This document shows, piece by piece, positions 14,401 through 25,200 of a stretch of DNA of 64,000 nucleotides. This DNA is from Corbicula japonica (lineage: Eukaryota; Mollusca; Bivalvia; Venerida; Cyrenidae). The notes under the pieces were generated by a model. The model was given only the letters and a program-made list of their open reading frames with translations. It did not search any database and was not told where the DNA came from. How positions within the stretch are numbered: position 1 is the first letter of the stretch; every line of letters starts with the position of its first letter. The position numbers and the translations under genes were made by a program. The DNA lies in NCBI GenBank assembly GCA_038501625.1, contig JAZAYU010000113.1, positions 868,001 to 932,000 of the forward strand. Direction: 5' to 3'.

Positions 14401-15894
14401 TGATACCAATTGTATCGAAATTTTACTTTACCTAGATGTAATAACCTTAAACAATGATTAATTAAACATTATTTTTACATAAACCAGAAAAATTGCCTAT
14501 TCTTAAATGAAAACTGATAGAAATTGCGTACAGCATTCCTGTAAGGTTTTCGAGTTAGGAAAATGCATCCAGCTTGTAATCTTCAAAACTGGCTAGCTTT
14601 GTTACCTCAACTATATATCTGTCGGGTTTGATATCCTATATGTACCAGATTGGTGTAAAAAATCTGGATTTGTTGATCGTATATTTTAGATTTGACTATA
14701 TTTTGGATTGTTTTAGTATCCTAGCCAGTATAGCTTTAGATATTGCTAAATCACACCCACTGTGCTTTAAGGGGAAAGGGTGAGACTTACCATTCAAACC
14801 CACTGTTTGTTTCATTTATTCGAAAAAAGGAAAAGCAGACACTAAAACAAAATCAAGATAGAACGCTTATAACCCCACCAGTAAGGCCTTTAGGGGAAAG
14901 CCATCACATTAAGGAGGTTATTCCTCTCAAATTTGGTCGAAATTCTTTAAGTATGGCGAAGCTATGGAATTTAGAGTTTGCAGAAAAGAAAACCATACAT
15001 GTAAAATTGACTTTAAGGCTGGGTCATAAATGGTCAACACTCTAAACACAGAAGATTGGACAATATCACCTTTATATGTCGCAAAGTTTTGGACTTGAAC
15101 GTATAGTTTAGCTTATTTCAAGTCTGAGTGAAATACATGAAAAAGGACATTTGAAAGCAATCGAACACGACAACTATGATAATATTGAAGGCTCTGTTTG
15201 ATTGAGCCTGTTCATGGGCAATAACAGAAATGAAGGCAGATTTATGTATTGATGCAATGTAACCGTTGATTTTTTAAATTAAACGATATTGACAAATACA
15301 ATGTGGCTGTAATGCTAACAGTTATGACACAAACATTTGTTAAAGCATTGTACAATCCGTGCGGTATAAGTAAATGAAATTGCCTCTAATGGGTAGCGAA
15401 CCCGAACCGAACAGCGCCTAGCTATGCAATTCCGACAACGCAACCGACTGAGCTAACCGGGATAACCCCCAAAATAGGTTGATCGAATATCCCTGATATA
15501 TGTTTGCAATTTTGTCACTCCTTAAATAAAACGACTAACCGTACCGGACCCGATTGAGATACAGACTTAAAAACAGTTTTGACAAACATACAGACAGACA
15601 GACGAACATTTTCAAACCACAAGCTATGATTTGCTTAGACTTATGTGAGTACAATATGCTAACAATACTGAGCTAAACATAGCCTACTGGTTTTTATTGT
15701 TTCTTCTTTGAACACTACACATAGACGAAAAGACGTATTTGTTGTTTCAGAAAACGAACATATTCCCGGTGCAAAACTATAGCAAAGAAACACATCTGGA
15801 AGACAACGTTGATATCTTGCTTCTGTTGGCCTTCAAAGGGATTCTTAACATGGCTAACGACAATCTGGAACGTTTGGACGACCAAAAACGTTAG
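8423..15894 (+). CDS. Interferon-induced protein 44-like GTPase, C-terminal three exons
   Basis: Three exons splice in frame: 8423-8603, 13391-13524 and 15751-15894, ending in TAG. Acceptors are TATAG, TTCAG and TTCAG; donors are gtacgt and gtacta. The joined exons encode about 152 residues. The first holds the strand-like run PQCIVVVAD. The second gives TAVVLTKVDLVC, in which TKVD fits the G4 guanine-recognition motif. The third gives IFPVQNYSKE and a leucine-rich helix, as in the C-terminus of IFI44/IFI44L, where a 'V-NY-E' run precedes the last helix. Members are interferon- or pathogen-responsive GTPase-like proteins, and bivalves have many of them. The N-terminal P-loop exons must lie upstream and were not found here. 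A GIMAP-type GTPase is the main alternative. No frameshift or internal stop is seen in these exons. Confidence 0.8.
8988..9066 (-). repeat. tRNA-like SINE head
   Basis: On the minus strand a tRNA-like stretch ends in a good B box (GGTTCGATTCCCAG) with an A-box-like GTAGTTGGTGGC upstream. It does not fold into a full tRNA by eye, so a tRNA-derived SINE remnant inside the IFI44-like intron is more likely than a working tRNA gene. Confidence 0.45.
9140..13165. mobile_element. AT-rich element with inverted, internally duplicated end
   Basis: The left end is present twice in direct orientation (about 9140-9530 and 9667-10055), sharing GAGCTGCCAA-AGACCCC, GGGGAATT-TGAAGGGTATG and CCGTAACGCCT. A related block occurs inverted at 13040-13160 (GGGGAATTTTG and TTTTTCTGAAAGC on the minus strand). 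The 3 kb between is extremely AT-rich, with no convincing reading frame. It fills most of the first visible IFI44-like intron. Class unknown; no target duplication was found. Confidence 0.5.
13808..13900 (+). repeat. Degenerate tRNA-derived SINE head
   Basis: TTAGCCGAGTGGTCTAAGACGC resembles a leucine/serine-type tRNA D arm and A box; the B box (GGTTTGAAACATG) is decayed. It sits in the second visible IFI44-like intron. Unlikely to be a functional tRNA. Confidence 0.45.
15380..15475 (-). repeat. tRNA-derived SINE head
   Basis: On the minus strand GGTTAGCTCAGTCGGTTGCG (A box) is followed about 35 nt later by GGTTCGGGTTCGCTACC (B box). The spacing and extra bases do not give a clean cloverleaf by eye. 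It lies in the last IFI44-like intron. Confidence 0.5.
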
Positions 15895-16212
15895 ACATCA
15901 TTTAAGTACTACTAATGACTGTCTTTTTCTCAATCTCACTAAAGTCAGATATAACAAACTGTAAGCGTAGCGGTTTTCAGGAGATGATTTTAATCAGATT
16001 GTCTTTTTCTTTGCATGTCATCCGGTATATAATTCTATCTTGTGCGGCTTAAACTTCGATGTATAACATAAAATTATAATGAGCGATAGAGCTTTTGTCA
16101 ATATACATTAATAACGCAATAATTAGCTTTTGTTCATAATTGTAAAATTGAATCAAGGCTAGAATCTTCGTGTACTTTTAAAAGCAAGTTCTTCGAATCG
16201 ATATCCCCACCG

Positions 16213-16218
16213 AATAAA
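16213..16218 (+). terminator. Candidate polyadenylation signal of the IFI44-like gene
   Basis: AATAAA about 320 nt after the stop codon at 15894, on the coding strand. The position is plausible for a 3' UTR, but the AT-rich context makes chance matches common. Confidence 0.35.
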
Positions 16219-18789
16219 GAAAATCTCACCAAATTTTGTGCTTGTTAAAGAAATAACTGATTTATCAGCATATAAGTTTGTCTGTAAATCTTGGAAACAG
16301 TAAATTAATGATAAAACAAAGTTGTTGTTAGTGTTGCATATTTTTAACTATTTTCATGACCAACCACACTGCGAAGTTTGAGGACACTTTTCCTTAATAT
16401 TCATTTAGTTCCCCTTTACATATGTACAGATATGGTTTGGACAAGCTTTCTAAATAACAACTTTAAAGGGGCATAATTCTATAAAATAATGAAGCAATTA
16501 CGGTTCATGTGCACTGCACATCATCCTATTGCCCTTTATCAATAATCCAAGTTTCATTTTTTCGGCGTTAGCTGTCTAAGCTCACGTTTGACCTAATTTA
16601 TAAACCAATGAAGTGTTGTAAATAACACCCGTTTTATATTATTATGCAGCGGGAAAATTAAATAAACTATTTCGATTGGTAGCTATTTCCACCGCAGAGG
16701 CATTTAGCAGGGTGAAGAGGTATATCTAGTGGGTGTTTAAACAATTAGTTAATACACCGTTTGAAACGATTACTGCTGTGACGTTAAGATCTTTTCCATT
16801 CTCTTGTGTTGAGAGATGTTGAAATAAGGAACACTACAGTACTCGTCGTTGGCTAGGATTTTTTGTCAACAACAATACAGTCACTCTTTTATATCAACCT
16901 ATACAAAATGAAAGTGAAAGTAAGTGGAAATGGCTTAAAGAAAACGATGTTAAACACTTTCGCTGTAAAGCTGAAAATTTATGTAATAAAATCTGCGAGC
17001 TTGAATTATTGTAATATTTGTGAGTATTTAGTTATTGGAAATTTATCCCAGCTCATTCAGTAATTGAAATGTTTACCCGTTAAATCAGTTAGCTGTATAT
17101 AATATGCTACGCGATTTACACACCGGCTCTTTTGTTTGCCGTAGGTTAATTGGTAATTTTTAAAATAACCTGCGATAACAAAAGAATTCACGAGACCAGG
17201 TTGTTCCATGCACGTGGACGGGTTGTTCTCCGAAAATACATCGGTGTTTCTGTGTAGAAAATACATGGCAACGAGCTTCATGAAACACCTCGAGCGCTTC
17301 GCGTTCTCGGTGTCACAAGAAGCTCGTGACCAGGTATTTCCTACACAGAAACACCTCGTACTCGGTTGATATCCTATACATAAACAATGAGTTCGCTATT
17401 CCAGAGACCTATATATATAAACAAATAATATAGGTCTTTGGCTATTCAAGTCTTGAAGTCTTCACTAAATATATTTTATTCTTTCAGCAATTGATATATC
17501 ATCTGATACATTATGTTTTAAGAATAAACACAACCAATGCCTTTTTCAATACGTTTCTTATAAAAAAACTCATTCTTTATCGCGACTGAGGATTTTACAA
17601 TGTGCTTACTTGTCTTAAATCTGGCAACTACGTGTAATATGTTACGCGAAAAAACTGCAAGTCCGCTATTAAGTCATTGTGAAGGATTCACAATGAAATT
17701 ATTTAATTTACACGTAAATCAAGATGAATTGAATATTACCAGCTACAAAATGCATCATTTCATATACAGTCTACGCCGTTTATCTTTTTTAAAGATATTT
17801 CTTGTTTCCAGTGATGGTTTTAAAGATAAATGTTGCAGATTTTTTTATTCATTGAAGGGCAATTGTGTTAAAAAAGGGCATTGTCACAGTATGTAGTTTC
17901 GTATTTGTTCCAAATTTCATCACCTAACGATTCTGCTATCATCAGGACCCCATTTTCATTAGCAATATAATTTAAAAGTTGATGAAGAAAAATTAAGTAT
18001 GAAATGGCAGTATTATTGTTAAGTATATGTTAAGTTTTCGTGAGGGAGATACCAAACGCCGGACTGACAAAGCAGTCCCTAAATAATATTTATCGTCATT
18101 TCATCGAAAGGGTAACCCAAAACGATTTCTCCTCCAATGAGAGGGAAATCATTAATGCTAAGTACGGACAGGAGAACAAATACGTAAGTGAGAACTTTAA
18201 ACAGGATCGAATAAGATTCTCAGTGGCCATGACCTTATATCTAAGCCCAATTTAGCTTCAGAAATGACGAAGCATTATCATGACGTTTTTAGTAAGATTA
18301 TGCACATAATGAAAACATGTCTAATCCACCGCTTGCACAAATTTGGTTGAGAGTCACCCAAGGAACATGCGAACATAATCATGTTTTAAAAGAAACAAAA
18401 TGGTGTTTCATTAGTAGCGATATGGCTTAAAGTATGTCTCAAAGAAATGTTACCGAAAAGGACAAGTACTTTCAAAGTAATAGGCAACATTAGGTTTCAT
18501 GTTTAAGTTGCATTTAATAAAAGGATAATAACTACAAACAAAAGCCAGTCGGAAACGACTGCAAGCTCGACTATTCGAAAAGTCAGAATTATTAAGCACA
18601 TTGTAACTGGCTTCATTTAAACTGCGGAGTGATTCAGGAGTTTATGACGCCTCCAACAAACACACATGAACAAAGGTTTCTTTATCCAAGTTAGGAAATC
18701 AATAAATTACACTTAATATATTCTTGTTGATTTTTTTAGGGTTTACACAACCCAGCCCATAAACCACTGATCCCACACCCATCAACTTA
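16219..18789. other. Intergenic, no gene recognised
   Basis: Short reading frames at about 16863-17063, 17600-17896 and 18040-18255 have no recognisable domain and no supporting splice pattern. The only clear structure is the hairpin at 17240-17360. Confidence 0.5.
17240..17360. repeat. Foldback hairpin of about 120 bp
   Basis: The left arm (CGGTGTTTCTGTGTAG, then AACGAGCTTC) and right arm (GAAGCTCGTGA, then CTACACAGAAACACC) are imperfect reverse complements around a GAGCGCTTCGCGTTCTC centre. The form fits a small foldback or MITE element. Confidence 0.6.
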
Positions 18790-18833
18790 CTATCCCTGCC
18801 CACCTATAATGGTGTGGCGTGGTTTAGTACAGT

Positions 18834-19027
18834 ATGGTATGCTGGTTGCTGGTGTTGTCATTGTTGGTGTTGTTGTTGGTGGTGGTAGTGGTGGTGTTGG
18901 TTGTTGGTGTTGTTGTTGTTGTTGGTGGTGGTGGTGTTGTTGTTGATGTTGTTGTTGGTGGTGGTGTTGATGTTGTTGGTGGTAGTGTTGGTGTTGCTGG
19001 TGTAGTAATAGTAATAGTAATAGTATA
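18834..19027. repeat. GTT/GGT trinucleotide microsatellite
   Basis: Impure runs of GTT, GGT and GTG triplets, abruptly joined to the TATAG satellite on the right. It is open in several frames on both strands and encodes only low-complexity peptide, so it is not a gene. Confidence 0.9.
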
Positions 19028-20072
19028 GTATAGTAATAGTATAGTATAGTATAGTATAGTATAGTATAGTATAGTATAGTATAGTGTAGTGTAGTGTAGT
19101 GTAGTGTAGTGTAGTGTAGTGTAGTGTAGTGTAGTATAGTATAGTAATAGTGTAGTGTAGTGTAGTGTAGTGTAGTGTAGTGTAGTGTAGTATAGTATAG
19201 TATAGTATAGTATAGTATAGTAATAGTATAGTAATAGTATAGTAATAGTATAGTATAGTATAGTATAGTATAGTATAGTATAGTATAGTATAGTAATAGT
19301 ATAGTAATAGTATAGTAATAGTATAGTAATAGTATAGTAATAGTATAGTATAGAATAGTATAGTATAGTATAGTATAGTATAGTATAGTATAGTAATAGT
19401 ATAGTAATAGTATAGTAATAGTATAGTAATAGTATAGTATAGTATAGTAATAATATAGTAATAGTATGGTATGGTATGGTATGGTATGGTATGGTATGGT
19501 ATGGTATGGTATGGTATGGTATGGTATGGTATGGTATGGTATAGTATAGTATAGTATAGTATAGTATAGTATAGTATAGTATAGAATAGTAATAGTATAG
19601 TATAGTATAGTATAGTTAAGTATAGTATAGTATAGTAATAGTATAGTATAGTATAGTATAGTATAGTATAGTATAGTAATAGTATAGTAATAGTATAGTA
19701 ATAGTATAGTAATAGTATAGTATAGTATAGTATAGTATAGTATAGTAATAGTATAGTAATAGTAATAGTATAGTATAGTATAGTATAGTATAGTATAGTA
19801 ATAGTATAGTATAGTATAGTATAGTATAGTAATAGTATAGTATAGTATAGTATAGTAATAGTATAGTAATAGTAATAGTATAGTAGTAGTAATAGTATAG
19901 TAATAGTATAGTAAAAGTATAGTAATAGTATAGTAATAGTATAGTATAGTATAGTAATAATATAGTAATAGTATGGTATGGTATGGTATGGTATGGTATG
20001 GTATGGTATGGTATGGTATAGTATAGTATAGTATAGTATAGTATAGTATAGTATAGTATAGTATAGTATAGT
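19025..20072. repeat. TATAG pentanucleotide satellite with variant blocks
   Basis: About 1 kb of TATAG repeats, with 8-bp slippage variants (TAGTAATA), GTGTA blocks near 19084-19190 and TATGG blocks near 19466-19540 and 19973-20018. The order 'TAATA-type, TATGG block, TATAG block' occurs twice, which suggests a higher-order duplication. The 451-residue frame on the minus strand is pure repeat (YYTIL units) and is not counted as a gene. Confidence 0.95.
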
Positions 20073-20299
20073 CTATGCCCCCACCCACCCCACAATTACT
20101 CAACACTTTCAACCAAAGTATGTTAAGTACATCTGTTGTAAACATTTTCTATAGCATTACATATGAAAAACACTAACATTGAACCTTTAACAATTATTTA
20201 TAAGTCTTAATTCTAATTTCAAGTGAAAAGGGCAAAAATCAAATATAAAAAAGCAAGGATGAGTTATGGGCCTTTGAAAATAAACCTGATGTAAGATAA

Positions 20300-21830
20300 A
20301 ATAAAGGTATACAAAGTGTTAAACCTTAATTTTTAAGTCTAAAAAGGGCAGTAATTTGAAAAAAATCAAAGAGTTATGGTTCTTGGCATACATAGTCAGG
20401 GTCATGATGATGAATAAGTTTCAAAGCTATAGTACAAGAAGTATGAAAGTAACTATCTTGCACGCAAACTTTAACCTGAAATTCTAAGTCAAAAAAGGGG
20501 CATAATTTGATTAAAATGAAAGAAAGAGTTATGGTTCTTGGCATACATAGTCAGGGTCATGATGGTAAACAAGTGTCTTAAGTTTCAAAGCTATAGTACG
20601 AGAAGTATGAAAGTAACTATCTTGCACGCAAACTTTAACCTGAAATTCTAAGTCGAAAAAAGGGCCATAATTTGATTAAAAATGAAAGAAAGAGTTATGG
20701 TTATTGGCACACATAGTCAGGGTCATGATGGTAAACAAGTGTCTTAAGTTTCAAAGTTATAGTACAAGAAGTATTTAAGTAACTACCTTGCACACAAACT
20801 TTAACCTGAAATTCTCAGTCGAAAAAGGGCCATAATTTAAACAAAATGGAAATTAGAGTTATGGTTCTTGGCATACAAACTTGAATTATGATGATGAACA
20901 AGTGTTGAAAGTTTCAAAGCTGTAGTATAAGTAGTATGGAAGTTATGGGTTTGTACAGTAGCTTGCACGCAAACTTTAACCTGAAATTCTAAGTCGAAAA
21001 AGGGCCATAATTTGATTATCATGAAAGAAAGAGTTATGGTTCTTGGCATAAATAGTCAGGGTCATGATGGTAAACAAGTGTCTTAAGTTTCAAAGCTATA
21101 GTAAAAGAAGTATGAAAGTAACTAGCTTGCACGCAAACTTTAACCTGAAATTCTAAGTCGAAAAAGGGCCATCATTTGTACAAGATGAAAATTAGAGTTA
21201 TGGTTCTTGGCAGACAAACTTGAATTATGATGATGAAGAAGTGTTGAAAGTTTCAAAGCTGTAGTATGAGTAGTATGAAAGTTATGGATTTGTACAGTAG
21301 CTTGCACGCAAACTTTAACCTGAAATTCTAAGTCGAAAAAGGGGCATACTTTGATAAAAATGAAAGTTAGAGTTATGGTTCTTGGCATACACACTTGGGA
21401 TATGATGATTAACAAGTGTTGAAAGTTTCAAAGCTGTAGTATAAGTAGTATTGAAGATATGAGTTTGTACAGTAGCTTGCACGCAAACTTTAACCTGAAA
21501 TTCTAAGTCGAAAAAGGGCCATAATTTAATCAAAATGAAAGTTAGAGTTATGGTTCTTGGCATACACACACGGGACATGATGGTGAACAACTGTGCCAAG
21601 TTTTAAAGCTGTAGTATAGGTAGTATTGAAGTTATGAGTTTGTACAGTAGCTTGCACACAAACTTTAACCTGAAATTTTAAGTCAAAAAAGGGCCATAAT
21701 TTGATCAAAATGAAAGTTAGAGTTATGGTTCTTGGCAAACACACTCGGGATATGATGATGAACAAGTGTGCCAAGTTTAAAAGCTGTAGCTATAGTAGTT
21801 TTTAAGATATAGGTAGGTTGCACGTAATCT
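20300..21830. repeat. Tandem array of about nine 160-176 bp units
   Basis: Units start near 20327, 20468, 20631, 20799, 20970, 21137, 21313, 21487 and 21661. Each carries ACTTTAACCTGAAATTCTAA, AAAAAGGGCCATAATTTG, AGAGTTATGGTTCTTGGCA and TTTCAAAGCTGTAGTA in that order. The array ends in a GC-rich GGGACGCCGACGGCGACGCC tail at about 21841. Arrays of this type, next to microsatellites, resemble the cores of nonautonomous Helitron-like elements known in bivalves; that link is inference. Confidence 0.9.
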
Positions 21831-21841
21831 TTAACCAAAGC

Positions 21842-22256
21842 GGGACGCCGACGGCGACGCCGACGCCTAAGTGAGTACAATAGGTCGACATATTCTTCGA
21901 ATAGTCGAGCTAAAAATATTACATTTCATGAATTTAAAAGTGAAATATTTCAATTTCAACATCAGAATTTCGAATTTAACCATTTATTCCGTGCAAATGG
22001 GTTTATTTGCATTTGGCATTGGTGAAGAGCGCAAATCCATGGTTGAAAAGATCAAGATCAGATGTCATACTCATGCCATCTGATCAGGATCTACATCTTC
22101 ACTGTTCACTTACTTAGCACTGTCACATGATCACAAGGGGTTTATAATTGTCAGCTATTAGTGACTCCTTAAAATTGACACAAATTTGTTCTCTCTAAAA
22201 TCAATTTTGTATCGCAAATATTCTTTTAATATCCCATTTTTGAATTTACACAATAA
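21842..22256. other. 3' flank of PGLS
   Basis: Probable 3' UTR and flank of the minus-strand PGLS gene. A candidate AATAAA on the minus strand lies at 21983-21988, about 270 nt after the stop codon. No other gene is visible. Confidence 0.4.
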
Positions 22257-25200
22257 TCACAGTTTGTTTTTGAGGTTAGCAGCAGCAGGTTTATCCAGAA
22301 ACCAGTGAAGTTCTCCATTAGTTGGTCGCACGAGTGCTGCGGGCAAAGGTGGATCATCTGAACCTTCTAATACCCGCTGAAATAAAAAAAAGCAACAGAT
22401 TTTGACATCTACATTCCTAATACCTAGACAGAAATATATCTTTGAGTTTAGACATGTATGACTTCTGCTCATAATTTAAATGTACTGAAAAAAAAAACAA
22501 CATTTATTTTACATACTATAGTGTACAATAATTTTTGTGGTTTAACTGAAAATCCTTTTTTGCAGAGACATTATTCTTCCATAAAATATAGCTAAAGGAA
22601 CAGTTAATAATATCAATCATCAAATCCACAAAAATATATCCACTACCAATAAATATTAGGTCTAACAGTTATGTTTACATCACAAGTTATGTTTACATCA
22701 CAAGTTATGTTTACATCACAAGTTTATGCTTTATTGTACTTACAAATTTACATAAATAAAATTTTCTGATGTCATCAGCAGACAAACTGGTTTTATAATC
22801 CTTTATTTTATCGGTTTTGGTTACAGTAAAACTCCTCCTTCAGATCACCTCCAATATAAGACCACTATTTTAAATTTGCATTTTACAGTTTTGCACTACC
22901 GGATACTTTCTATCCCAAACTAACACCAACTCTCTATAAGACCACTTCTTCTTGTCCCAGAGGAGGTCTTAATAGAGAGGATTTAATGAATACAGTGAAA
23001 CCTGCCTTAGCAGCCACCTGCGAATAGCAACCACCTGTCTTAAACAGCCAGTTTGAATATGTCCTAAACTGGCATTTTGTTCTCATTTTAACCTGTCTTT
23101 AACAGCCACCTGTATAGAGCAGCCACTTTTTGTCACTCTCTTGGGTGGCTGCTAAAGACAGGTTTGACTGTATACCTTGGGCAAACAGTGTAGATTCAAA
23201 TCAGTTTGCATATCAGGTTATTTCTGACCAAGAAGCAACCAAATTAAATCCAGATCAGCTGGCACATTACAGTAAAACCCCTCATTACGGACACTCAGTA
23301 TTACGGACACCCCAGTATTACGGACGATTTTTTAAGGAACGGACATTTTCTCTTCTTTGTATATGTATTAGGTTATTTCTGACCAAAAAGCAACCGAAGT
23401 AGATTTGGATCACATGGCAAAGATGTACCGGCTTATCTGGTAGCTCATGCAATTAAACCTGTATATATGGAGTAACGGGATTAGAAATACAGATGAAATG
23501 GTTGAAACCCATTCCTTCCATGAGAACTAAATTATTTAAAGAGTTCTGGATACACCATAATTTTAAACCAGAGTATCTATTAAGTATTTAAAGGATTTTA
23601 TTTGTCTTAAAGAAAGTTAAAAAAAACTTCAAATACATAATTATGAAAAATATACCTGTATTACTTCCGCCTTAGATGCTCCACATGATGCAAACACCGC
23701 GTATTTACAATTGTTAACAACAGGAAGAGTCATTGTAACTCTACAGGGTGGCGGCTTTGGACTGTCTGATATTGACGCTATTATTTTATCTTTCTCCTGC
23801 AAACAGAATCAAACATGTTATACTGATTATTAAATGATCATAGAGATATAAAAGCTGAAGGTCTAAACCAGTTAGTATTGCATGTATGTCACACACTAAC
23901 ATAAAATATCCACAAATAAATATATTCGAAAGCCGATGGCATGTTTTTCAACAGCTTTTGAAAACCATTTGATACCTATCAATTTGAATTTTAAAGGGGT
24001 CAGTCAGATCATTGCAAGGCATGTCATATTCCAGTTATCTGTACTATTTCGAAAATTCTGTAAACTTTATTTTGATTTACTTCCAAGATTCAAATTTATA
24101 TGTGTCTTATATATAAAATCCAGCAGACACAGTATTTTTTTTGCATATCATGACCACTTCTAATAAACTATCCAGTCTCAAAATCACTCCAATCACAGAA
24201 CTTGGTTGGGTCAGAAGCGGAAAATTCAAGTTTGTTTGCACCAAAATGCAATAAACTGTACCTATTAAAATCCGTTATCCACTTAACCATTTACTCCATG
24301 GATACATCTTTTATCACAAGGGTAACCTGTGTAAATTCATATCAGCTGGCACATTCATGAAGTCTGATCAAGACCAACACTGTCTTCAGTTTGAAATAAC
24401 TTAATGAGTCTTTCAGTGAACAGTATAGATCCTGATCAGACACCATGAATGTGCTGGCCGATCTGGATCTACACTTGCCTCCCATGTGATAAAAGGCATA
24501 TCCATTGAGTAAACATTTAAGTTGTTTTTTTATGAAAAGGTTGTCCACATCAATGCAACATCCAACATATATGGATAGCCAACACTACAAATTTGTAATG
24601 TTGGCTATCATTTTATCCTACTGATATGGCTTTTATTCCATGTGTGACCAGTTTAGATCCAGATCAAACTGCATATCTCGTGAAGACTGATCTCAATCTA
24701 CAGTCTTCACTTCTTGGTCATAAATACTCTAATAAGTCTACAAGCCATCAGTGTAGATTTTGATTGGATCCTGCATTGATGTGCAGTTTGGTCTGGATCT
24801 ACACAGATCACACATCAGTGCCATACAATATAAAATATATTATATATGCCGTATTCATGAAGTTAATGGCTATACTTACATCTAGTAGCTTATGTCCAGG
24901 GAACAGAGAGCATGTGTGACCATCTGGTCCCATACCCAGTAGTAGCATATCAAACCGTGGTAAATCACTGCCAGGGAAATGCTCCCTAATCTTCGATGCA
25001 TAATCGTCAGCAGCCTGCTCAACTGAAAGAAAGCCTTCACTAGTTAGCCCAGTTTAACTATTGCTTTAGGAGATCATAAATCATTTATTCCATGGGCAGT
25101 TCCAAAGAGGGTTCTGAGGGGTTGCTTGAACTCCCTTTTTTGGGGAGCAATAATTAATTTTCATTGAGATTTTAGCCAAAACATAATATATCATGTTTCT

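Noticed and set aside
18790..20145. 451-residue minus-strand open frame
   Set aside because: It is translated TATAG and GGT/GTT satellite (YYTIL-type repeats), open only because the repeat lacks stops in that frame.
19025..21830. CRISPR-like array
   Set aside because: The repeats are directly adjacent or have diverged unit bodies, with no unique spacers and no cas genes, in an animal genome.
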